DNA of 64,000 bases from Aquamicrobium zhengzhouense (GCF_016124105.1 NZ_JADGMQ010000001.1:238609-302608), one strand, 5' to 3'; counted from the stretch's first letter, positions 20,081 to 30,421 are shown. Notes: generated by a model not told the origin, from the sequence alone. A program made the numbers and translations.

Positions 20081-20446
20081 TTAGCGCGAACGGCAGAAAG
20101 CAGTGGTTGTTCTCTCCTTGTCACCATCTTCATAAATGATGGCGAGGTTCTCACCCCCAAGCGAGGTGATCTTGCCAGCGTACCAGTCGCCCGCGCCGCG
20201 GTAGTTGCATTCAATTTGGCTGCCGATCTTCCAATCGTACGGACGGACGCTCCGGCGATTAAGAACTTCGCGGTCGCCGTCATCGTAGACGACTATGATG
20301 TTTGAGCCTTTGACAGACTGAACCACGCCCGGAAACCAGTAGTTACCGTCTTGGAAACGGCCAAGAACCCAGTCGCCTGCCGTAAAAGCCTGGGCCGAGC
20401 TGAGTGACGCGCCGAGAATTGCAAGCGCCAAGAGAGAGCGTTTCAC
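20081..20446 (-). CDS. Secreted protein with two Tudor-like repeats
   Basis: The 121-residue product begins at GTG 20446 (GGGGGAAT just upstream) with a clear signal peptide, MKRSLLALAILGASLSSAQA, cleaved before Phe21. The mature part is two similar beta-barrel-like repeats: one at about residues 23-62 (WVLGRFQDGNYWFPGVV, IIVVYDDGDRE) and one at about 75-112 (ECNYRGAGDWYAGKI, LAIIYEDGDKE). The shared pattern, aromatic-x-G-x-V/I then I-x-V/I-x-Y-x-DGD, is that of Tudor/Agenet-type barrels, better known from eukaryotic chromatin readers. Localisation should be periplasmic. The single Cys pair (C78 region and near the end) might be disulfide-bonded. Function unknown. Confidence 0.78.
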   Translation of the reverse strand: MKRSLLALAILGASLSSAQAFTAGDWVLGRFQDGNYWFPGVVQSVKGSNIIVVYDDGDREVLNRRSVRPYDWKIGSQIECNYRGAGDWYAGKITSLGGENLAIIYEDGDKERTTTAFCRSR

Positions 20447-20618
20447 GAGGATTCCCCCCAAATAACAAATCACAAAAATTAATCCGCCGACTGAAACGGC
20501 AGATGACGCCGCGTCATGCCCCAAAGCTGATCGTACGTCCATCCTCGTGTTGGCGTTGTCCGCCTGGATCTATTGTGCCATAGCGCCGGTATCCCGTTGA
20601 TCATGGTGTTTGATCCTG

Positions 20619-21809
20619 ATGCCCGCCCAAGACGCTATAGCTTTCCGAGTTCCGCGGACGGTGTGGATGCTTGGCCTGGTGAGCCTCCTCATGGACATCT
20701 CTTCAGAGATGATCACGACGCTTTTACCGCTCTACCTGGTGAGCGGGCTCGGAGCTTCCGCGCTGGCAATCGGCTTCATCGAAGGCTTTTCTGTATTTAT
20801 CGCGACCGCCACGAAGTTGTTCTCCGGTTATTTTGTGGATTGGAGCCACCGGGCGAAACCTCTTGCAGTTTTGGGCTACGGTTTAGGGGCGCTTTCCCGA
20901 TTGATATTTCCACTCGCCGCAACCATTGACCAAATTGTTCTCGCAAAGGCGATGGACCGGGTCGGAAAGGGCATCCGCGGTACTCCACGTGACGCGATTA
21001 TCGCCGCAGTGTCGCCGGCGGAGATTCGGGGAGCAGCTTTCGGCTTGCGCAAGTCGCTCGACACTGTCGGAGGTTTTCTGGGGCCGTTAATTGCTGTCGC
21101 GCTGATGCTGATCCTTGCTGGTGATATCGCTGCCGTCTTTTGGTGGGCAGCGGTACCCGCTGCGCTGGCGATTGGCGTGTTGGTGCTGTTTGTGCGAGAG
21201 CCCGCTCAAGGTCTGGATGCGAAAAGTGAGGCTTTCAGCTTAAGGAGAGCAATCTCTTTGAATCGCGGCGTCTGGACGGTGATCGGTTTGGCAGGATTGA
21301 TCATGTTGGCCCGCTTCAGTGAGGCATTTGTTCTGCTGAAGTCGCTGGATGCAGGCTTCTCTCCCGCCTATGTCCCGCTCGCGATGGTCGTGATGCACGC
21401 CGTTTACGGGCTGGCCGCCTACCCGGTTGGCAAGATTGCAGATCGGGTGGGCGCTGCGGGCCTGCTGGCTACCAGCCTCGCATTTCTGGGCCTGGCTCAT
21501 TTGCTGCTGTCAGTGGCGGATAACGTCCCACTTTTCCTGGCAGGCACGATATTCTGGGGGCTGCATATGGGCTTTTCTCAGGGCCTGCTCGGCGCTCTGA
21601 TTGCGGTAAAGACGTCAGCGTGTCTGAAAGGTAGCGCTTTCGGTACCTTCAACATGGTTACAGGCGTTGTGGTTCTGGTTGGAAATCTGGCTGCCGGTTG
21701 GCTTTGGACCACCGGTGGTTCGCAGCTACCGTTCCAGATAGGCGCAGGGATTGCGTGCGCGGCAATGCTGGTGACCTTGGCGCTGCGCAAATCGCTCGTT
21801 CTGCGCTAG
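20619..21809 (+). CDS. MFS transporter
   Basis: The protein of about 396 residues has the usual twelve hydrophobic segments of a major facilitator. It opens with VWMLGLVSLLMDISSEMITTLLPLYLV, has FVDWSHRAKPLAVLGYGLGALSR in the loop 2-3 position and the marked motif DRVGKGIRGTPRDAIIAAVSPAEIRGAAFGLRKSLDTVGGFLGP, which defines a subgroup of MFS permeases of unknown substrate. It probably sits in the inner membrane as a proton-coupled exporter. TTG 20610 is an alternative start three codons upstream; neither has a strong Shine-Dalgarno sequence. Single gene, divergent from the Tudor-like gene. Confidence 0.9.
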   Translation: MPAQDAIAFRVPRTVWMLGLVSLLMDISSEMITTLLPLYLVSGLGASALAIGFIEGFSVFIATATKLFSGYFVDWSHRAKPLAVLGYGLGALSRLIFPLAATIDQIVLAKAMDRVGKGIRGTPRDAIIAAVSPAEIRGAAFGLRKSLDTVGGFLGPLIAVALMLILAGDIAAVFWWAAVPAALAIGVLVLFVREPAQGLDAKSEAFSLRRAISLNRGVWTVIGLAGLIMLARFSEAFVLLKSLDAGFSPAYVPLAMVVMHAVYGLAAYPVGKIADRVGAAGLLATSLAFLGLAHLLLSVADNVPLFLAGTIFWGLHMGFSQGLLGALIAVKTSACLKGSAFGTFNMVTGVVVLVGNLAAGWLWTTGGSQLPFQIGAGIACAAMLVTLALRKSLVLR

Positions 21810-21931
21810 TGCGACTGGCACTAAGGCTATGGTCCGCTTTTCGCCGCAATCTGTGGTACAAGCGCCAACAGGGCGCGATTCAGCAGGCTAACCTGTAGCG
21901 CGGCCGGGCATATTCAGGAGAGGGATTTCCT

Positions 21932-22576
21932 ATGAAGAAGATCGTTCTGGCACTGACTGGTGCCGTATTTCTGGCCGGCTGCACGACCGACCCTTATACT
22001 GGACAGCAGAAAGTTTCGAACATGGCGGGCGGCGCTGCCATCGGTGCGCTTGCCGGTGCGGGCGTGGGTCTGCTGGCTGGCGGTGATGATCGCCGAAACG
22101 CGCTGATCGGTGCAGGTGTCGGGGCGTTGGCGGGTGGCGCGATAGGCGGCTACATGGATCAGCAGGAAGCTGAACTTCGCCGCTACCTCCAGGGTACGGG
22201 CGTATCGGTCAGCCGCGTCGGCGATCAGATTATCCTCAATATGCCGTCGAACATCACCTTCGCGAGCGATCAGTACGATGTCGTGCCAGCTTTCTACGAG
22301 ACGCTGAATGCGGTGGCGCTGGTTCTGAACAAATACAACCGAACCTATGTCGACATTAACGGTCACACCGACTCGACGGGTGGTCTGCAGCACAACCAGA
22401 CCCTTTCAGAGCGCCGTGCTGATTCAGTTGCGCGCTTCCTGGCACAGGGTGGCGTCGACAGCCGCCGCTTCCAGATTCGTGGCTTCGGCCCCTCGCAGCC
22501 CATCGCGACCAATGCGACTGCAGACGGCCGCGCGCAGAATCGCCGCGTCGAGATCCATCTGACCCCATTCAGCTAA
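21932..22576 (+). CDS. OmpA family outer-membrane lipoprotein (YiaD/YfiB type)
   Basis: The 214-residue protein has a lipoprotein signal with lipobox LAGC (Cys17), then a Gly-zipper-like stretch (GGAAIGALAGAGVGLLAGG, repeated as GAGVGALAGGAIGGYMD; about residues 34-75), and a C-terminal OmpA peptidoglycan-binding domain (ITFASDQYDVVP, DINGHTDSTGG, LSERRADSVARFL, RGFGPSQPIATN and a final NRRVEI). The layout anchors the outer membrane to peptidoglycan. Start ATG 21932 is preceded by GGAGAGGG. Its TAA overlaps the TAG of the convergent psuG gene by three bases. Confidence 0.95.
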   Translation: MKKIVLALTGAVFLAGCTTDPYTGQQKVSNMAGGAAIGALAGAGVGLLAGGDDRRNALIGAGVGALAGGAIGGYMDQQEAELRRYLQGTGVSVSRVGDQIILNMPSNITFASDQYDVVPAFYETLNAVALVLNKYNRTYVDINGHTDSTGGLQHNQTLSERRADSVARFLAQGGVDSRRFQIRGFGPSQPIATNATADGRAQNRRVEIHLTPFS

Positions 22577-23484
22577 GCCGCCAGGGAAGCCGCAATCCTC
22601 GCCGCCAGACGGGCATTGTTTTCGACAAGTGCGATGTTGGTGACGAGGCTGCGGCCTGCGGTTAGCTCCAATATGGTGCTGAGCAAAAATGGCGTGACGG
22701 CCTTGCCGCTCACGCCATTTTCGTGAGCCAGGCGGTGTGCCGCCTCGATGATGCCTTTCATATCCGCTGCCGCAATTTCGTGGGTTTCCGGGACCGGATT
22801 GGCAATAAGCACGCCGCCGCCCAGTTGCAGATCCTCTCTGGTACGGAAGAAGCTGGCGATCGCGCTGACGTCATCCAGGCGTAGCGGCGCAGGGTAGGGC
22901 GATTGGCGAGACCAGAACGCGGGCATTGTGTCTGTCTGATAGCCAATAACCGGCACCCCTCGCGTCTCAAGCACCTCCAGGGTCTTCCCGATGTCCAGAA
23001 TCGCCTTTGCGCCAGCTGAGACGACAATGACTGGCGTTCGCGCCAGTTCATCAAGATCGGCCGAGATGTCGAAGCTGGTAGCCGCGCCGATGTGAACGCC
23101 TCCGATGCCGCCGGTTGCGAACACTTTGATTCCGGCAAGATGGGCAGCAATCATCGTTGCCGCGACCGTCGTCCCGCCGGTGCGGTTTTGCGAAACAGCG
23201 AAGGCGAGGTCGGCACGGGAGAGCTTCATCGCGTTCGATGATTGGGCGAGTTGGTCTTTTTCCGCTTGCGACAACCCGACCTTGATGACGCCGTCGAGCA
23301 CAGCGATCGTTGCCGGAGTTACGCCTTCTTCTTCAATGATCCGCTCAACCCGATCCGCCATTTCTAGGTTTTCAGGGCAGGGCATGCCGTGCGTTATGAT
23401 GGTGCTTTCAAGCGCAACGACAGGCCGTCTGCGCGAAAGTGCATCCTGCACCTTGGGGGAAATATCGATGTGCCTGGAAGACAT
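22573..23484 (-). CDS. psuG: Pseudouridine-5'-phosphate glycosidase
   Basis: The 303-residue enzyme splits the C-glycosidic bond of pseudouridine 5'-phosphate to uracil and ribose 5-phosphate. VALESTIITHGMP (with the catalytic Glu), MKLSRADLAFAV (Schiff-base Lys), GGTTVAATMIAAHLAGI, FATGGIGGVHIGA and VVSAGAKAILDI are all typical of PsuG (also called indigoidine synthase A-like). It is the second gene after the PfkB-type kinase, 12 bp away, giving the complete two-step catabolic pair. The stop overlaps the convergent lipoprotein gene's stop. Confidence 0.95.
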   Translation of the reverse strand: MSSRHIDISPKVQDALSRRRPVVALESTIITHGMPCPENLEMADRVERIIEEEGVTPATIAVLDGVIKVGLSQAEKDQLAQSSNAMKLSRADLAFAVSQNRTGGTTVAATMIAAHLAGIKVFATGGIGGVHIGAATSFDISADLDELARTPVIVVSAGAKAILDIGKTLEVLETRGVPVIGYQTDTMPAFWSRQSPYPAPLRLDDVSAIASFFRTREDLQLGGGVLIANPVPETHEIAAADMKGIIEAAHRLAHENGVSGKAVTPFLLSTILELTAGRSLVTNIALVENNARLAARIAASLAA

Positions 23485-23496
23485 GTAGCGCAGCCC

Positions 23497-24447
23497 CTAA
23501 CGGTTGATCCCGATTTCCGTGAAACGTTGCGGAGCGCCGACACTCGCGAGGACGACCTCGAACGTCTGGTCGTCATAGTCTGCCACGCAGCTTTCCGCAG
23601 CGATTGTAAGTGTCGACGCCGCGATTCCCCGGCGAACCGCTTCCGGAAATGCGCAGTCTGATATCAATGCTGCCGTTGCAGCACCCGCAAGAGCGTCCCC
23701 GGCACCAGTCACGTCAACGACTGCATCAGATCGCGGAGGTCGCAGCGAATAGCACCCGCTATCGTCGAACATGATCGTATCAGCCTCGCCAGCGGTGATA
23801 ACTCCGCGCCTTAGTCCTGAATTTCGTAGCGCAACCATCGCCTGGGGCAAGGATGACATGCCCGATAAGGCAAGTGTTTCGAGGCGGTTCATGAAAAGAC
23901 AGGACAGGGCGGGCAGGACAGGCTCGAGACGTCTTACTTTTCCCGGTGACACGGCAATTGCGAAGACGGGACGTTCTCCTGCGCTTTGTACAAGACGCTC
24001 GAGAGCGTCAGTCGGCATATTGGCATCGCAGAGCACCGCGTCGGCGGCATCGATAGCATCGCGGATCTTTCGGCGGCGCAACTGCTTGGCGAATGCGAGG
24101 TCGTAGAGCGCCATATCAGCTACGGCTGAGACGAGTTCGCCTTGGTGGTCGAGCAGAGCCGTGTAACTCGGAGTGCTACGGTCGAGAAAGACTGCTGAAA
24201 GATCGTGGATCGACCATCTGTCGAGTGAACTGCCTACGAGATCGCCGATCATATCGCCGCCGCGGACTGACATCAGGCTGACATCCGCCCCATGACGCTT
24301 CGCGTTGCGCGCTGCATTTAACGCTCCACCACCGACTTCCTCACGTAACGTGCCCGGGTTCGACGCCCCCGATCTTAGGGGCTCAAAGCTTCGGGCGCGT
24401 CGGTCAATGTGAGCTGCACCGCAACCGAAAAGGTTTGGTCTTTGCAT
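23497..24447 (-). CDS. psuK: PfkB family kinase, probable pseudouridine kinase
   Basis: The 316-residue protein is a ribokinase/PfkB family kinase: LFGCGAAHIDRRAR at the N terminus, EVGGGALNAARNAKRHGADVSLMS (substrate-binding Gly motif) and the C-terminal signature AVVDVTGAGDALAGAATAAL with the catalytic Asp of GAGD. Since psuG follows directly, phosphorylation of pseudouridine to its 5'-phosphate is the likely reaction. ATG 24447 is chosen; a GTG lies immediately upstream. It is divergent from recA with about 275 bp between them. Confidence 0.9.
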   Translation of the reverse strand: MQRPNLFGCGAAHIDRRARSFEPLRSGASNPGTLREEVGGGALNAARNAKRHGADVSLMSVRGGDMIGDLVGSSLDRWSIHDLSAVFLDRSTPSYTALLDHQGELVSAVADMALYDLAFAKQLRRRKIRDAIDAADAVLCDANMPTDALERLVQSAGERPVFAIAVSPGKVRRLEPVLPALSCLFMNRLETLALSGMSSLPQAMVALRNSGLRRGVITAGEADTIMFDDSGCYSLRPPRSDAVVDVTGAGDALAGAATAALISDCAFPEAVRRGIAASTLTIAAESCVADYDDQTFEVVLASVGAPQRFTEIGINR

Positions 24448-24650
24448 CACCGATCCGTCCGGCTAATTCGCAGGCACAGCCTAGTGATGAGCACCCCCGG
24501 TCGCAATGGCACGTATGGTCGGCGCGGCGCGGATTTTTCCACGCCCAGGAGGGCGCTTATCGCCGCATGCAGACGCACCTTTCAAAGACAAATAGAGAAC
24601 AAAAATTGATACCGCATTTATTCCAATGAGTTAGTGCTCTTGCGAAATTG

Positions 24651-24665
24651 GAACAAATGCAGTAC
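24651..24665 (+). promoter_or_regulatory. Candidate LexA (SOS) box upstream of recA
   Basis: GAAC-N7-GTAC at 24651-24665 differs by one base from the alphaproteobacterial LexA site (GAAC-N7-GAAC, the complement of GTTC-N7-GTTC). A weaker relative (GAAC-N7-GATA) begins at 24597. Both lie within 130 bp upstream of recA, where SOS repression is expected. Confidence 0.5.
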
Positions 24666-24722
24666 AAAAAACCATTGGACACAAGACATCCGGCTTCGCG
24701 GTCCATCAAGGGGTAAGGTATC

Positions 24723-25820
24723 ATGGCGCAGAACACATTACGGCTTGTTGAGGACGGTTCAGTGGATAAATCCAAGGCTCTGGATGCAGCGCTCTCGCAA
24801 ATCGAGCGCGCTTTCGGCAAGGGCTCGATCATGCGGCTCGGCGCGAACGAGCAGGTGGTCGAGATCGAAACCGTTTCGACGGGCTCGCTCAGCCTTGATA
24901 TCGCGCTCGGTGTTGGCGGTTTGCCGAAGGGACGTATCATCGAGATTTACGGTCCGGAAAGCTCCGGTAAGACGACCATGGCGCTTCACACAATTGCTGA
25001 AGCCCAGAAAAAGGGCGGTATCTGCGCCTTCGTTGACGCCGAGCACGCCCTTGATCCGGTCTACGCGCGCAAACTCGGTGTCGATCTCGAAAATCTGCTT
25101 ATCTCGCAGCCTGATACTGGCGAGCAGGCGTTGGAGATCTGCGACACCCTGGTCCGCTCGGGCGCCATCGACGTTCTGGTGGTCGACTCGGTCGCCGCAC
25201 TTACCCCCCGTGCGGAAATTGAAGGTGAGATGGGAGATTCGCTGCCGGGTCTTCAGGCTCGCCTCATGAGCCAGGCTCTGCGCAAGCTGACCGCGTCGAT
25301 CTCGCGTTCCAACACCATGGTGATCTTCATCAATCAGATCCGCATGAAGATTGGTGTGATGTTCGGGTCACCAGAGACGACCACGGGCGGTAATGCGCTG
25401 AAGTTCTATGCTTCGGTCCGTCTGGATATTCGTCGCATCGGCGCGGTCAAGGATCGCGACGAGGTGGTGGGCAACCAGACCCGCATCAAGGTGGTGAAGA
25501 ACAAGCTGGCTCCTCCCTTCAAGCAGGTCGAATTCGACATCATGTATGGGGAGGGCGTCTCCAAGACGGGTGAGATCATCGATCTCGGCGTCAAGGCTGG
25601 CATCGTCGAGAAGTCGGGTGCCTGGTTCTCCTACAATTCTCAGCGTCTTGGTCAGGGACGTGAGAATGCCAAGAACTTCCTGCGCGAAAATCCTGAGGTG
25701 ATGGGCGAAATCGAACTTATGCTTCGTCAGAGCGCTGGTCTGATTGCAGAAAAGTTCCTCGAAAATGGCGGTCCGGGAGATCAGGATGGCAACGATGCGG
25801 ACGATGCGGCCGCGATCTAG
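24723..25820 (+). CDS. recA: Recombinase RecA
   Basis: The 365-residue RecA forms ATP-dependent filaments on single-stranded DNA, drives strand exchange and triggers LexA self-cleavage. Walker A is GPESSGKTT (about residues 77-85); Walker B lies in [12 protein letters not shown]; the DNA-binding loop regions [17 protein letters not shown] and [22 protein letters not shown] are intact. The acidic C-terminal tail ends [10 protein letters not shown]. Monocistronic, with a terminator at 25851-25879 and a candidate LexA box upstream. Confidence 0.99.
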   Translation: MAQNTLRLVEDGSVDKSKALDAALSQIERAFGKGSIMRLGANEQVVEIETVSTGSLSLDIALGVGGLPKGRIIEIYGPESSGKTTMALHTIAEAQKKGGICAFVDAEHALDPVYARKLGVDLENLLISQPDTGEQALEICDTLVRSGAIDVLVVDSVAALTPRAEIEGEMGDSLPGLQARLMSQALRKLTASISRSNTMVIFINQIRMKIGVMFGSPETTTGGNALKFYASVRLDIRRIGAVKDRDEVVGNQTRIKVVKNKLAPPFKQVEFDIMYGEGVSKTGEIIDLGVKAGIVEKSGAWFSYNSQRLGQGRENAKNFLRENPEVMGEIELMLRQSAGLIAEKFLENGGPGDQDGNDADDAAAI

Positions 25821-25850
25821 CCTCTTGTTCGTCGGTTGAAGCTGAGATTG

Positions 25851-25879
25851 GGCCGCTGGAAGCACTCCGGCGGCCTTTT
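25851..25879 (+). terminator. recA terminator
   Basis: GGCCGCTGGA and TCCGGCGGCC form a stem with one G-T pair, followed by a TTTT run, 30 bp past the recA stop. Confidence 0.85.
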
Positions 25880-25993
25880 CATGTGGGGATTGACTGTATT
25901 CATCCGGATTTCTGGACAGCTTGAGTGCTGGACGTTAAAAGGCCTTTCCTTTCGGCCGCAAGGGGTGCGGCCGCTCTACCTGAAGGCATCGGC

Positions 25994-28660
25994 ATGAGTG
26001 GTGGCGTCAACGAAATTCGGTCGACTTTTCTCGACTACTTCCGCAAGAACGGGCATGAAATTGTAGCGTCGAGCCCATTGGTTCCGCGCAATGACCCGAC
26101 ATTGATGTTCACCAATGCGGGTATGGTTCAGTTCAAGAACGTTTTTACCGGGCTTGAATCACGTCCCTATTCGCGTGCCTCGACTGCGCAGAAGAGCGTC
26201 CGCGCTGGTGGAAAGCATAACGACCTCGACAATGTTGGTTACACCGCCCGCCATCTCACTTTTTTCGAGATGCTCGGCAATTTTTCGTTCGGGGATTACT
26301 TCAAAGCCGACGCCATCGAGTTGGCCTGGAAACTGATCACCACGGAATTTGGTCTTCCGAAAGACAAGCTTCTCGTCACCGTCTATCACACCGACGATGA
26401 GGCGGCGGATCTGTGGAAAAAGATTGCCGGTTTCTCCGATGACAAGATCATCCGGATTCCGACCAGTGATAATTTCTGGGCGATGGGTGACACCGGTCCT
26501 TGCGGACCTTGCTCCGAGATCTTCATTGATCGCGGCGAGCACATCTGGGGGGGGCCTCCCGGAAGTCCGGAGGAGGATGGCGACAGGTTCCTTGAGTTCT
26601 GGAACCTCGTCTTCATGCAGTACGAGCAGATCACCAAGGAGGAGCGGGTCGACCTACCGCGTCCGTCGATCGACACCGGCATGGGCCTCGAGCGCATGGC
26701 ATCGATCCTGCAGGGCGTCGAGAGCGTCTTTGAAACCGATCTATTCCGACACCTGATCGATGCAACGGCCTCTGCTATAGGCAAGGGCCCGGATGCGTCC
26801 AATGTCGCCTCGTTCCGCGTGATCGCTGACCATCTGCGGTCTTCCTGCTTCCTGATCGCTGATGGCGTTCTCCCATCGAATGAAGGTCGTGGCTATGTGC
26901 TTCGCCGCATCATGCGTCGCGCCATGCGCCATGCGCAGCTGCTGGGTGCTGGCGATCCTTTGATGCATCGTCTCGTTCCCGCGCTAATCCGGGAGATGGG
27001 GCAGGCCTACCCTGAACTGGTGCGGGCGGAAGCACTCATCACCGAGACGCTGAAGCTGGAAGAAACACGCTTCCGAAAGACGCTTGCGCGTGGTCTGGGG
27101 CTTCTCGCAGATGCGACTGAGGGCATGGATGAGGGCGCTCGCCTCGATGGCGAAACTGCGTTCAAGCTTTATGACACCTACGGTTTCCCCCTTGATCTGA
27201 CGCAGGACGCTCTGCGTCAGCGCGGTATCCAGGTTGACACGGATGGCTTCGCATCCGCCATGGAGCGCCAGAAGGCCGAGGCACGTGCGAATTGGGCCGG
27301 CTCCGGCGAGGCAGCGACGGAAACGGTCTGGTTTGGTCTACGCGATCGCCTCGGTGCAACCGAGTTTTTGGGATACGACACCGAGAAGGCCGAGGGCGTG
27401 GTTACAGCCCTCCTCAAGGACGGTGCGGAGGTTGCTGAGGCCGGCGAGGGCGAAAGCGTATTCGTCATTGTCAACCAGACGCCGTTCTACGGCGAATCCG
27501 GTGGTCAGGTCGGCGACACCGGCATCTTCACCGGTGAAGGCTTCTCGGTCGAGATCGTGGACACGCAGAAGAAGGCAGACGGGCTCTTCATTCACTCCGG
27601 AAAAATGCGTTCCGGGACTGTCAGCGTTGGTGATGCCGTCGAGATGAGGGTAGATCATGCGCGTCGTGCAAAGATCCGCGCCAATCACTCTGCGACCCAT
27701 CTGATGCACGAAGCGCTGCGCGAGGTTCTGGGTACCCACGTTGCCCAAAAGGGATCGCTGGTATCGGCCGAGCGTCTGCGATTCGACTTCTCCCATCCAA
27801 AGCCGATTTCGCAGGAAGAGCTCGATGTTATCGAAAGCTATGCCAACGAGATCGTCCTTCAGAATGCCGAGGTCTCGACGCGCCTGATGGCAGTGGATGA
27901 TGCCATTGCTGAGGGTGCAATGGCTTTGTTCGGCGAAAAATACGGTGATGAAGTTCGTGTCGTGCGCATGGGAACTGCGCTTCACGGCGACAAGGAAGGC
28001 AAGGCCTATTCCGTCGAACTGTGCGGCGGAACTCACGTCTCGTCGACCGGTGACATCGGTTTGGTCCGCGTGGTTTCCGAAGGTGCCGTCGCGGCGGGCG
28101 TGCGTCGTATCGAAGCTCTCACCGGGGATGCGGCTCGCCGTTATCTCGATGAGCAGGAGCGCAGGCTCAAGGCCGCCGCAGCGGTGTTGAAGGTCGCGCC
28201 CGCTGACGTCGTCACGCGTCTTGAAGCTGTGCTGGAAGAGCGCAAGAAGATGGAGCGTGAACTCGCTGAGGCACGCCGCCAGCTTGCTTTGGGAGGCGGA
28301 AGTGCCGGTGGCGCGGCTAGCGAGGCGGAGACGGTCTCTGGCGTGGGTTTCCTCGGGCGTGTCGTTTCCGGCGTTACGCCGCGCGATCTGAAGCCGCTGG
28401 CAGATGAGGGCAAGAAAACCCTTGGGTCGGGTGTCGTCGTGTTTGTTGGTACCGCAGACGATGGCAAGGCCAGCGTTGTGGTTGGCGTTACCGATGATCT
28501 GAAGGAGCGGTTCTCGGCTGTGGATCTGGTTCGGGCCGCGTCTTCCGCCATTGGCGGGCAGGGCGGCGGCGGTCGTCCAGATATGGCTCAGGCAGGTGGC
28601 CCGGACGGGTCGAAGGCGAATGATGCCATTGCTGCGGTCAAGGCGGCAATGGCTGGTTGA
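25994..28660 (+). CDS. alaS: Alanine--tRNA ligase
   Basis: The 888-residue class II synthetase charges tRNA-Ala and edits mischarged Ser/Gly. The catalytic core begins [20 protein letters not shown] and includes [17 protein letters not shown]; the editing site shows [16 protein letters not shown] and the zinc-binding [13 protein letters not shown]; the C-terminal DHHA1-type domain ends [18 protein letters not shown] start at ATG 25994 ([10 protein letters not shown]), matching the family N terminus, not the open frame from 25925. It follows recA by about 170 bp; its own terminator is at 28685-28706. Confidence 0.98.
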   Translation: MSGGVNEIRSTFLDYFRKNGHEIVASSPLVPRNDPTLMFTNAGMVQFKNVFTGLESRPYSRASTAQKSVRAGGKHNDLDNVGYTARHLTFFEMLGNFSFGDYFKADAIELAWKLITTEFGLPKDKLLVTVYHTDDEAADLWKKIAGFSDDKIIRIPTSDNFWAMGDTGPCGPCSEIFIDRGEHIWGGPPGSPEEDGDRFLEFWNLVFMQYEQITKEERVDLPRPSIDTGMGLERMASILQGVESVFETDLFRHLIDATASAIGKGPDASNVASFRVIADHLRSSCFLIADGVLPSNEGRGYVLRRIMRRAMRHAQLLGAGDPLMHRLVPALIREMGQAYPELVRAEALITETLKLEETRFRKTLARGLGLLADATEGMDEGARLDGETAFKLYDTYGFPLDLTQDALRQRGIQVDTDGFASAMERQKAEARANWAGSGEAATETVWFGLRDRLGATEFLGYDTEKAEGVVTALLKDGAEVAEAGEGESVFVIVNQTPFYGESGGQVGDTGIFTGEGFSVEIVDTQKKADGLFIHSGKMRSGTVSVGDAVEMRVDHARRAKIRANHSATHLMHEALREVLGTHVAQKGSLVSAERLRFDFSHPKPISQEELDVIESYANEIVLQNAEVSTRLMAVDDAIAEGAMALFGEKYGDEVRVVRMGTALHGDKEGKAYSVELCGGTHVSSTGDIGLVRVVSEGAVAAGVRRIEALTGDAARRYLDEQERRLKAAAAVLKVAPADVVTRLEAVLEERKKMERELAEARRQLALGGGSAGGAASEAETVSGVGFLGRVVSGVTPRDLKPLADEGKKTLGSGVVVFVGTADDGKASVVVGVTDDLKERFSAVDLVRAASSAIGGQGGGGRPDMAQAGGPDGSKANDAIAAVKAAMAG

Positions 28661-28684
28661 GCCAACACATTACTAACTGAGAAA

Positions 28685-28706
28685 GGCCGCTCGAGCGGCC
28701 TTTTTT
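28685..28706 (+). terminator. alaS terminator
   Basis: GGCCGCT, a CG loop, AGCGGCC and six T residues: a textbook Rho-independent terminator 25 bp past alaS. The convergent PRC-barrel gene ends 12 bp beyond it. Confidence 0.9.
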
Positions 28707-28717
28707 GTCGGTGCGAT

Positions 28718-29083
28718 TTAGTCTTTCCAGACTTCCATCGCATTTACGGTATCCGTGTCTGCGCTCAAAATCAGCCGGTCATTCTCCCAAACAACCTGGT
28801 CGATGGGCACAACAACATCCTGGTCGGCGTAGCCTTCCGTGCCCTCGAAATCGATGATCAGGGCTGTCGGCGTGCTTTTGTCGGTTCCCACCATATCCTC
28901 GACTTCACCAATTTTGGTGCCTGCGGCGTTATAGACGTCAAGATCATCGATCTCGTCCACCTTAGCGCTGAACGCGGTCACCTGGACGTTGTCGTCTACT
29001 TCGACGAGCGAATTTTGGGCGAAGGCATTGAGCGCCGTCACGCCGAGGGCAGCGACGGCTGCAAGGATAGTTTTGAGTCTCAT
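28718..29083 (-). CDS. Exported PRC-barrel domain protein
   Basis: The 121-residue protein has a signal peptide (LKTILAAVAALGVTALNAFA, about residues 3-22) and a single PRC-barrel-like domain: DDLDVYNAAGTKIGEVEDMVGTDKSTPTALIIDF, then VVVPIDQVVWENDRLIL. PRC-barrel proteins are small beta-barrels involved in RNA maturation, photosynthetic reaction-centre assembly or, when exported, unknown envelope roles. Here localisation is periplasmic and the ligand unknown. It lies between convergent alaS and the icd terminator. Confidence 0.85.
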   Translation of the reverse strand: MRLKTILAAVAALGVTALNAFAQNSLVEVDDNVQVTAFSAKVDEIDDLDVYNAAGTKIGEVEDMVGTDKSTPTALIIDFEGTEGYADQDVVVPIDQVVWENDRLILSADTDTVNAMEVWKD

Positions 29084-29165
29084 AGGGAATACTCATGCTT
29101 CATCTGAGCAGGAAATGCGCGACGTTTCGAAAAGTTCACGCGCGGTGATCTGCAGAGTACCACCA

Positions 29166-29200
29166 AAGAAGAGGGGCGAGCAGTTTCCCGCTCGCCCCTC
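29166..29200 (-). terminator. icd terminator
   Basis: A perfect 10 bp stem, GAGGGGCGAG with CTCGCCCCTC (29171-29180 and 29191-29200), is followed on the minus strand by TTCTTTG. It lies just past the icd stop. Confidence 0.85.
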
Positions 29201-29209
29201 TTTGTTCCC

Positions 29210-30421
29210 TTAGGCCATTGCCTTCTGGAGGTTCTCGTCGACCTTGTCGAGGAAGCCTGTCGTCGAAAGCCACGGCTGATCGGCACCGATGAGCAGTGCG
29301 AGGTCCTTTGTCATGTAGCCCGACTCGACGGTCTGAATGCAGACCTTCTCAAGCGTGTCGGCGAACTTCTTCAGTTCCTCGTTGTCGTCCAACTTTGCAC
29401 GGTGTGCGAGGCCGCGAGTCCAGGCGAAGATCGAAGCGATCGAGTTGGTCGAGGTTTCCTCACCCTTTTGATGCTGACGGTAGTGACGGGTCACGGTGCC
29501 GTGTGCAGCTTCAGCCTCAACGGTCTTGCCGTCCGGCGTCATCAGAACCGAAGTCATCAGGCCGAGCGAACCAAAGCCCTGCGCGACGGTGTCGGACTGG
29601 ACGTCGCCGTCATAGTTCTTGCACGCCCAAACATAGCCGCCCGACCACTTCAGCGAAGCAGCGACCATATCGTCAATCAGGCGGTGCTCATACCAGATGC
29701 CGAGCTCCTTGAACTGCGCTGCGAACTCCTGCTCGTAGATCTCCTGGAAGATATCCTTGAAGCGGCCATCGTAAGCCTTGAGGATCGTGTTCTTGGTCGA
29801 CAGGTAGACCGGCCACTTGCGAAGCAGGCCGTAGTTGAGCGAGGCGCGGGCGAAGTCGCGGATCGATTCGTCCAGGTTGTACATCCCCATCGCGATGCCA
29901 GCTGCAGGCGCGTCGAACACTTCATGCTCGATGACCTGGCCGTCTTCACCAACGAACTTCATGGTCAGCTTGCCCTTGCCCGGGAAGCGGAAGTCGGTCG
30001 CGCGATACTGGTCACCAAACGCGTGGCGGCCGACGACGATCGGCTGGGTCCAGCCCGGAACAAGACGTGGGACGTTCTTCATGATGATCGGTTCACGGAA
30101 GATCGTGCCGCCGAGGATGTTGCGGATCGTGCCGTTTGGCGACTTCCACATCTTCTTGAGGCCGAATTCCTCAACACGGGCTTCGTCCGGTGTGATGGTC
30201 GCGCACTTGACGCCAACGCCATGCTTCTGAATCGCCTTTGCGGCGTCGATGGTGATCTGGTCGTCCGTGGCGTCACGTGCTTCGATGCCGAGATCGAAGT
30301 AATGCAGGTCAAGGTCAAGGTAAGGATGGATCAGCTTGTCCTTGATGAGCTGCCAGATGATCCGGGTCATCTCGTCTCCGTCGAGTTCGACAACCGGATT
30401 TACCACCTTGATCTTTGCCAT
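29210..30421 (-). CDS. icd: NADP-dependent isocitrate dehydrogenase
   Basis: The 403-residue enzyme converts isocitrate to 2-oxoglutarate in the TCA cycle with NADP+. It is the homodimeric eukaryote-like type common in alphaproteobacteria: [15 protein letters not shown] near the start, [32 protein letters not shown] (substrate-binding Ser/Asn/Arg), [13 protein letters not shown] (metal-binding Asp) and [20 protein letters not shown] 30421 is preferred because GAGG is then 8 bases upstream; the ATG at 30427 would sit almost on top of it. Monocistronic, with a strong terminator. Confidence 0.97.
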   Translation of the reverse strand: MAKIKVVNPVVELDGDEMTRIIWQLIKDKLIHPYLDLDLHYFDLGIEARDATDDQITIDAAKAIQKHGVGVKCATITPDEARVEEFGLKKMWKSPNGTIRNILGGTIFREPIIMKNVPRLVPGWTQPIVVGRHAFGDQYRATDFRFPGKGKLTMKFVGEDGQVIEHEVFDAPAAGIAMGMYNLDESIRDFARASLNYGLLRKWPVYLSTKNTILKAYDGRFKDIFQEIYEQEFAAQFKELGIWYEHRLIDDMVAASLKWSGGYVWACKNYDGDVQSDTVAQGFGSLGLMTSVLMTPDGKTVEAEAAHGTVTRHYRQHQKGEETSTNSIASIFAWTRGLAHRAKLDDNEELKKFADTLEKVCIQTVESGYMTKDLALLIGADQPWLSTTGFLDKVDENLQKAMA

